Source: a candidate division WOR-1 bacterium RIFOXYB2_FULL_48_7 (GTDB lineage: Bacteria > Margulisbacteria > WOR-1 > O2-12-FULL-45-9 > XYB2-FULL-48-7). From it: a stretch of DNA of 9,736 bases. The stretch covers positions 1 through 9,736 of the forward strand of contig MEUF01000042.1 of assembly GCA_001771615.1 (NCBI GenBank), written 5' to 3'. The notes under the pieces were generated by a model that had not been told where the DNA came from, did not search any database, and saw nothing but the letters and a program-made list of their open reading frames with translations. Both the position numbers and the translations under genes were made by a program. Below, one piece after another: positions 6,823 through 9,736 of the stretch. Positions within the stretch are counted from its first letter, which is position 1. Each line of letters opens with the position of its first letter.

Positions 6823-7174
6823 TATGGTCAGGGTCGCCGATAATACCGGCGCCAAAACAGTGATGTGCATTCGGGTAATGGGTGGCTCCAACCGACGCTA
6901 TGCCGGCATCGGCGATATTATTGTCGGCGTTGTCAAGGAGGCCCTGCCAAATCTGACAGTGAAAGACGGCGAAGTTATTATGGGTGTGGTCGTCAGGACG
7001 CGCAAGCCTATCCGCCGCAACGACGGCTCTTATGTCACTTTTGATGATAATGCCATTGTTATTATTTCCAAAGAACTCAATCCCCGCGGTACGCGGGTTT
7101 TTGGGCCGGTAGCCAGAGAGTTGCGCGATCGTAACTTTATGAAAATTATTTCTCTGGCGCCAGAGGTTGTCTAA
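6806..7174 (+). CDS. rplN: 50S ribosomal protein L14, TTG start
   Basis: L14 (uL14) forms an intersubunit bridge and binds assembly or silencing factors such as RsfS in other bacteria. Read from TTG at 6806, the protein starts MIQNRSMVRVADNTGAK, matching the near-universal MIQ start, and is 122 residues, exactly the usual length. The signature region GSNRRYAGIGDIIVGVVKEA, the VVVRTRKPIRRNDGSYVTFDDNA segment and the terminal NPRGTRVFGPVARELRDRNFMKIISLAPEV are intact. The first ATG (6824) would remove six conserved residues. The start overlaps rpsQ by 17 bases in another frame, joining the S10 and spc blocks. A GC hairpin followed by five T's sits inside the gene at 7083-7102. Confidence 0.97.
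   Translation: MIQNRSMVRVADNTGAKTVMCIRVMGGSNRRYAGIGDIIVGVVKEALPNLTVKDGEVIMGVVVRTRKPIRRNDGSYVTFDDNAIVIISKELNPRGTRVFGPVARELRDRNFMKIISLAPEVV
7083..7102 (+). terminator. Terminator-like hairpin inside rplN (possible attenuator or chance)
   Basis: The arms CCCGCG (7083-7088) and CGCGGG (7092-7097) pair perfectly around a three-base loop GTA and are followed at once by TTTTT (7098-7102). This is the shape of a short intrinsic terminator on the sense strand. It encodes the conserved NPRGTRVF segment, so protein constraint could produce it by chance. Translating ribosomes would normally block its folding. A working role is unproven. Confidence 0.3.
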
Positions 7175-7485
7175 TGAATATTAAAAAAGGCGATACGGTT
7201 GTTATCCTTTCCGGTAAAGACAAGGATAAAAAGGGCAAAGTTAGCAAGGTATTCCCGGAAAGAGGAAAGTTGATCGTTGAAGGGCTGAACGTAGCCAAAC
7301 GGCACCAAAAGCCCACCCAAAAGTTTCCTGGCGGGATTATTGATAAATCGATGCCACTGACCGCTTCCAAGGTTATGCTTGTCTGCAGCCGCTGCAGCAA
7401 ACCGACCAGGATCGGGACAAAAGAAGTGGGCGATCGACGGGTCCGGGTTTGTAAAAAATGCAACGAAATAGTTGATAAGGTGTAA
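7174..7485 (+). CDS. rplX: 50S ribosomal protein L24, with two CxxC pairs
   Basis: L24 (uL24) starts 50S assembly and sits near the tunnel exit. The product is 103 residues, the usual length. An N-terminal KOW motif is clear (IKKGDTVVILSGKDKDKKGKV), followed by VEGLNVAKRHQKPTQKFPGGIIDK. The C-terminal part has VMLVCSRCSKPTRIG and RVRVCKKCNEIVD, giving Cys71, Cys74, Cys93 and Cys96. This looks like a zinc-ribbon pair, found in L24 of many but not all bacteria; metal binding is inferred. The start overlaps the rplN stop by one base (TAATG). An AGAGG about eight bases before the ATG (7162-7166) may serve initiation. Confidence 0.97.
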   Translation: MNIKKGDTVVILSGKDKDKKGKVSKVFPERGKLIVEGLNVAKRHQKPTQKFPGGIIDKSMPLTASKVMLVCSRCSKPTRIGTKEVGDRRVRVCKKCNEIVDKV

Positions 7486-7487
7486 AA

Positions 7488-8030
7488 ATGGCGACAAATC
7501 TTAAAAAACGATATTTAGAAGAAATCAGACCAAAGTTGATGAAGAGTCGTGGCTACAAGAACATTATGGAAGTTCCCCGGTTGGAAAAGATTATCATCAA
7601 CCGCGGGGTTAATGAGGCCAGGGAAAATAGCAAAGCCATTGATGTTTCCAGCGAGGAATTGGCGCTTATTACCGGGCAAAAGCCATTAACCACCTACAGC
7701 AAGAAGGCCATTTCAGCATTCAAGCTGCGCAAAGGTTTAGCCATCGGCTTGAAGGTCACGCTGCGTGGCGACCGAATGTACAATTTTGCCAACAAGCTGA
7801 TTAACCTGGCTTTGCCGAAGATTCGTGATTTCAAAGGGGTCGGGCCAAAATCTTTTGATAGCCAGGGGAATTATTCCATGGGGATCAAAGAACAATTGAT
7901 TTTCCCGGAAGTTGATTACAACAAGGTTGATCGCGTCCGAGGTATGGATATTACCTTTGTGACCAGTGCCAAAACAGACGCTGAAGCCAGAGAATTGCTC
8001 GAAGGTCTGGGCATCCCGTTTCGCAGCTAA
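7488..8030 (+). CDS. rplE: 50S ribosomal protein L5
   Basis: L5 (uL5) binds 5S rRNA together with L18, forms part of the central protuberance and touches P-site tRNA. The product is 180 residues (family about 179). Landmarks are LMKSRGYKNIMEVPRLEKIIINRGVNEA, then ELALITGQKPLTTYSKKAISAFKLRKGLAIGLKVTLRGDRMYNF. These are followed by FKGVGPKSFDSQGNYSMGIKEQLIFPEVDYNKVDRVRGMDITFVTSAKTDAEARELL. The start is two bases after the rplX stop, with a modest TAAGG at 7476-7480. E. coli S8 represses its operon by binding mRNA around this start; I could not recognise that structure here. The gene ends with tandem TAA TAA stops (8028-8033). Confidence 0.98.
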   Translation: MATNLKKRYLEEIRPKLMKSRGYKNIMEVPRLEKIIINRGVNEARENSKAIDVSSEELALITGQKPLTTYSKKAISAFKLRKGLAIGLKVTLRGDRMYNFANKLINLALPKIRDFKGVGPKSFDSQGNYSMGIKEQLIFPEVDYNKVDRVRGMDITFVTSAKTDAEARELLEGLGIPFRS

Positions 8031-8045
8031 TAACAGGAGAATAGA

Positions 8046-8231
8046 ATGGCAAAAACAAGTTGGTGGAATAGATTAAAAAAAGAACCAAAATTTTCGTCCA
8101 GGACGGTGCGCCGCTGCTTCATTTGCGGTCGGGCCAATGGATACCTGCGGAAATTCGGCCTCTGCCGCATCTGTTTCAGAAATCTGGCCCACCGCGGGCA
8201 GATTCCCGGTGTGACCAAGGCTAGCTGGTAG
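8046..8231 (+). CDS. rpsN: 30S ribosomal protein S14, short zinc-binding type
   Basis: S14 (uS14) lies in the 30S head beside S3, S10 and S19. This is the 61-residue zinc form, sometimes called rpsZ, not the roughly 100-residue zinc-free form. Cys24, Cys27, Cys40 and Cys43 form the CFIC...CRIC zinc knuckle, followed by the conserved FRNLAHRGQIPGVTKASW end. AGGAG at 8035-8039 is six bases before the ATG, confirming the start. The gap of 15 bases on each side is the longest spacing in the window. Because zinc S14 needs metal, bacteria with it sometimes carry a zinc-free copy elsewhere under zinc control; none is visible here. Confidence 0.98.
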   Translation: MAKTSWWNRLKKEPKFSSRTVRRCFICGRANGYLRKFGLCRICFRNLAHRGQIPGVTKASW

Positions 8232-8234
8232 ATT

Positions 8235-8242
8235 TAAGGAGG
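8235..8242 (+). promoter_or_regulatory. Extended Shine-Dalgarno site for rpsH
   Basis: TAAGGAGG is a full eight-base match to the canonical anti-Shine-Dalgarno end of bacterial 16S rRNA and lies four bases before the rpsH ATG at 8247. It is the strongest ribosome-binding site seen in the window, and it sits in the short gap after rpsN. Confidence 0.85.
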
Positions 8243-8246
8243 AAAG

Positions 8247-8636
8247 ATGGACACAATTGCTGATATGTTGGTAAGAATGCAAAATGCTCTGCGCAGCCGC
8301 AAGGAGAGCGTAGATATTCCGCAATCTAAAATGAAAGAAGAAATCGCCAAGATTTTATTGGCTGAAGGTTATATCGCCAAGATTGAGCCGCACGCCAAGA
8401 TGAATAAAAAGTCTCTCCGCCTGGTTTTGAAGTACGGTACAAAGAAAAAAGGGGTTATTTCCGGGATGAAGAGAATTAGCACCCCTGGCCGCCGGATTTA
8501 TATCGGCTCTGACGATGTGCCCTATGTCCAATCCGGTTTTGGGACAGCAATCATTTCGACTTCTAAAGGACTTATGACTGACAGCCAAGCCAGAAAAGGC
8601 AAAATCGGCGGCGAAGTCATTTGTTATGTGTGGTAA
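8247..8636 (+). CDS. rpsH: 30S ribosomal protein S8
   Basis: S8 (uS8) is a central-domain 16S rRNA binder and, in E. coli, the repressor of the spc operon. The product is 129 residues (family about 130-132). It starts DTIADMLVRMQNALRS, as in the family, followed by VDIPQSKMKEEIAKILLAEGYI. The C-terminal signature is GVISGMKRISTPGRRIYIG, then GFGTAIISTSKGLMTDSQARKGKIGGEVICYVW, with the conserved STSKG loop. The TAAGGAGG site just upstream predicts strong independent initiation. That would suit a regulator protein, although excess synthesis is only an inference. Confidence 0.98.
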   Translation: MDTIADMLVRMQNALRSRKESVDIPQSKMKEEIAKILLAEGYIAKIEPHAKMNKKSLRLVLKYGTKKKGVISGMKRISTPGRRIYIGSDDVPYVQSGFGTAIISTSKGLMTDSQARKGKIGGEVICYVW

Positions 8637-8643
8637 ATAAGCT

Positions 8644-9201
8644 ATGGCAAGAATAGGTAATAGAGCAATCGAGGTCCCCAAGGGCGTTGAGGTAAAAATC
8701 GACAAGGGCATGGTCACTGTCAAAGGGGCAAAAAACTCTTTGTCATTAAGCCATTTGCCGGCTGTCACTGTTGCTTTAGATCAGGGTAAAATTGTGACCA
8801 GCTGCCAGAGCAATGACCAGTTAAGCCGGTCGCTGCAAGGCCTTTACAATAGTTTACTTAACAACATGATTCTTGGCGTAACCAAGGGTTTTGAGAAAGA
8901 GCTTGACCTGGTCGGAGTCGGTTATCGTGCCCAGCTGCAAGGGAAAAAATTGCAATTGTCACTTGGCTATTCCCATCCGATCGAATATGATCCCCCGACC
9001 GGCATCGAGTTCGAGGTGGCCGGTGGAACCCGGATCAAGATCAAAGGGGCCGACAAACAAAAAGTAGGCCAGGTTGCCGCCGAAATCCGGCAGATCAGGA
9101 AAGTTGAGCCATACAAGGGTAAAGGGGTTCGCTATGTTGGTGAAATAGTCAGAAAGAAGGCCGGTAAAGCTGCTAAAGCCACATCCGGAGGAGCAGGTTA
9201 A
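8644..9201 (+). CDS. rplF: 50S ribosomal protein L6
   Basis: L6 (uL6) lies near the factor-binding site of the 50S subunit and the sarcin-ricin loop. The product is 185 residues, slightly longer than the usual 177-180. Two related domains are visible: the N-terminal IGNRAIEVPKGVEVKIDKGMVTVKGAKNSLSL, and the C-terminal FEKELDLVGVGYRAQLQGKKLQLSLGYSHPIEY. The signature VEPYKGKGVRYVGEIVRKKAGK follows. The extra length is an Ala/Gly/Ser-rich tail (AAKATSGGAG), whose DNA contains the purine run before rplR. There is no convincing Shine-Dalgarno site before the ATG. The gap to rpsH is seven bases and holds a second in-register TAA after the rpsH stop. Confidence 0.97.
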   Translation: MARIGNRAIEVPKGVEVKIDKGMVTVKGAKNSLSLSHLPAVTVALDQGKIVTSCQSNDQLSRSLQGLYNSLLNNMILGVTKGFEKELDLVGVGYRAQLQGKKLQLSLGYSHPIEYDPPTGIEFEVAGGTRIKIKGADKQKVGQVAAEIRQIRKVEPYKGKGVRYVGEIVRKKAGKAAKATSGGAG

Positions 9202-9207
9202 GCGCAA

Positions 9208-9531
9208 ATGAAAAAACGATTTAAGAGAAATAAGGTGCAGGGAACGGCCGAACGGCCCAGGCTGGTGGTTTTTCGTAGTTTGAATAATATCTCGGCCCAG
9301 GTTATTAACGACGATGCTGGTAAGACACTTTGTTCTGCCAGTACTTTGGGTAAGGAATACAAGAAATACGGGGGTAATCTGGTAGCTGCCAAAGAAGTTG
9401 GTAAATCAATTGCCCAAAAATTAATTGCTACAGGGGTCAAGAAAGTTGTGTTTGATCGGAACGGCTTTCTTTATCACGGCCGGGTTAAAGCCCTGGCTGA
9501 CGCAGCTCGAGAAGGAGGGCTGGAATTCTAA
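9208..9531 (+). CDS. rplR: 50S ribosomal protein L18, short N-terminus
   Basis: L18 (uL18) binds 5S rRNA with L5 and brings it to the central protuberance. The core is typical: GTAERPRLVVFRSLNNISAQVINDDAGKTLCSASTL, then AAKEVGKSIAQKLIATGVKKVVFDRNGFLYHGRVKALADAAREGGLEF. The product is 107 residues instead of about 117-120. Most of the loss is in the N-terminal basic tail, which is about 7 residues shorter than in E. coli and about 12 shorter than in Bacillus. A longer start is excluded, because the rplF TAA at 9199-9201 is in the same frame and the two codons between are GCG and CAA. GGAGGAG at 9187-9193 lies 14 bases upstream, a long spacing. The stop overlaps rpsE by one base. Confidence 0.97.
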   Translation: MKKRFKRNKVQGTAERPRLVVFRSLNNISAQVINDDAGKTLCSASTLGKEYKKYGGNLVAAKEVGKSIAQKLIATGVKKVVFDRNGFLYHGRVKALADAAREGGLEF

Positions 9532-9736
9532 TGGCTGAAAAATTTCGTCGCGACGCTGACCAGGAATTTAAGGAAAAAGTTGTCCAAATCCGCCGCGTGA
9601 CCAAGGTTGTCAAAGGCGGTAAAAAAATGGGCTTCCGAGCAGTTGTGGTTGTTGGTGATATGAAGACCAGGGTCGGCCTGGGGATCGGCAAAGCGGCCGA
9701 GGTCCCTGCCGCTATCCGCAAAGGGGTTGAAGCGGC
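9531..9736 (+). CDS. rpsE: 30S ribosomal protein S5, 3' end cut off by window edge
   Basis: S5 (uS5) lies on the back of the 30S subunit by the mRNA entry channel and affects decoding accuracy. Only the first 68 complete codons are present; the frame is open to the window end. The visible part is the N-terminal double-stranded-RNA-binding-like domain: EFKEKVVQIRRVTKVVKGGKKMGFRAVVVVGD, then TRVGLGIGKAAEVPAAIRKGVEA. The ATG shares its A with the rplR TAA (TAATG). AAGGAGG at 9512-9518 is 12 bases upstream. The KKMGFRAVVVVGD segment reminds me of cyanobacterial-type S5, where many bacteria have RRFxFSALVVVGD; this is a weak lineage hint. rpmD, rplO and secY would be expected next but are outside the window. 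Confidence 0.96.
   Translation, partial: MAEKFRRDADQEFKEKVVQIRRVTKVVKGGKKMGFRAVVVVGDMKTRVGLGIGKAAEVPAAIRKGVEA

Larger units (their letters stand above)
1..9736 (+). other. Fused str-S10-spc ribosomal protein cluster, apparently one transcription unit
   Basis: All twenty genes lie on one strand. Spacings in order are 9, 2, 3, 0, 1, -1, 3, 0, 4, -1, -4, -17, -1, 2, 15, 15, 7, 6 and -1 bases. The gene order from rpsJ to rpsE is the widely conserved bacterial S10-spc order. No space exists for a leader or independent promoter between blocks, so a single long transcript is inferred. In Escherichia coli, L4 acts on a leader before rpsJ and S8 acts on a site near rplE. I recognise no equivalent of either here. 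Both ends of the cluster lie outside the window. Confidence 0.9.

Noticed and set aside
7383..7397. A 15-base near-perfect palindrome with CTGCAG on both sides, in rplX
   Set aside because: It is explained by repeated Cys-Ser codons (TGC AGC) at the first CxxC of L24. The centre leaves no room for a loop with full pairing, and nothing else suggests a binding site.
8355..8768. A 137-residue minus-strand open frame opposite rpsH and rplF
   Set aside because: It overlaps two well-supported ribosomal genes in antisense and resembles no family I know.

Overview
The window is one uninterrupted stretch of bacterial translation genes, all on the + strand. It is the fused str/S10/spc ribosomal-protein cluster, running from inside the elongation factor G gene to inside the gene for ribosomal protein S5. 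Twenty genes are visible in this order: fusA (5' end missing), rpsJ, rplC, rplD, rplW, rplB, rpsS, rplV, rpsC, rplP, rpmC, rpsQ, rplN, rplX, rplE, rpsN, rpsH, rplF, rplR, rpsE (3' end missing). No tRNA, rRNA, mobile element, CRISPR array, toxin, phage or hypothetical gene was found. No gene-free gap exceeds 15 bases.

Region by region: positions 1-2057 hold EF-G, the translocation GTPase. Positions 2067-6822 hold the S10-type block (S10, L3, L4, L23, L2, S19, L22, S3, L16, L29, S17). Positions 6806-9736 hold the spc-type block (L14, L24, L5, S14, S8, L6, L18, S5). In the classical layout tuf separates fusA from rpsJ, and promoters or leaders separate the three blocks. Here fusA and rpsJ are 9 bases apart with no tuf. 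The S10 and spc blocks overlap by 17 bases, because rplN starts with TTG inside the end of rpsQ. Most other junctions are overlaps (TAATG, ATGA) or gaps of 0-7 bases. This points to a single polycistronic transcript with translational coupling, and I see no S10 leader in the window.

Organism: a bacterium using the standard bacterial code (TGA is a real stop at the end of rpmC) with many clear Shine-Dalgarno sites (AGGAGG, TAAGGAGG). S14 is the short zinc-binding form and L24 carries two CxxC pairs. Several proteins are trimmed compared with familiar bacterial versions: L3 has lost an internal segment of about 24 residues, and L4 and L18 have short N-termini. The S5 segment (KGGKKMGFRAVVVVGD) recalls cyanobacterial-type S5, but the cluster layout and zinc S14 do not look like a true cyanobacterium. 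I suspect an uncultured lineage, possibly in the wider Cyanobacteria/Margulisbacteria neighbourhood, but this is a low-confidence inference from memory of motifs.

The genes work together: the ribosomal proteins supply both subunits, including the peptidyl-transferase surroundings (L2, L3, L4, L16), the exit tunnel (L4, L22, L23, L24, L29), 5S rRNA binding (L5, L18), the decoding side (S3, S5, S8, S17) and the 30S head (S10, S14, S19). EF-G drives translocation. The window is ordinary core genome. The interesting points concern gene layout, start choice, one terminator-like hairpin and trimmed protein extensions. I see no novel system.
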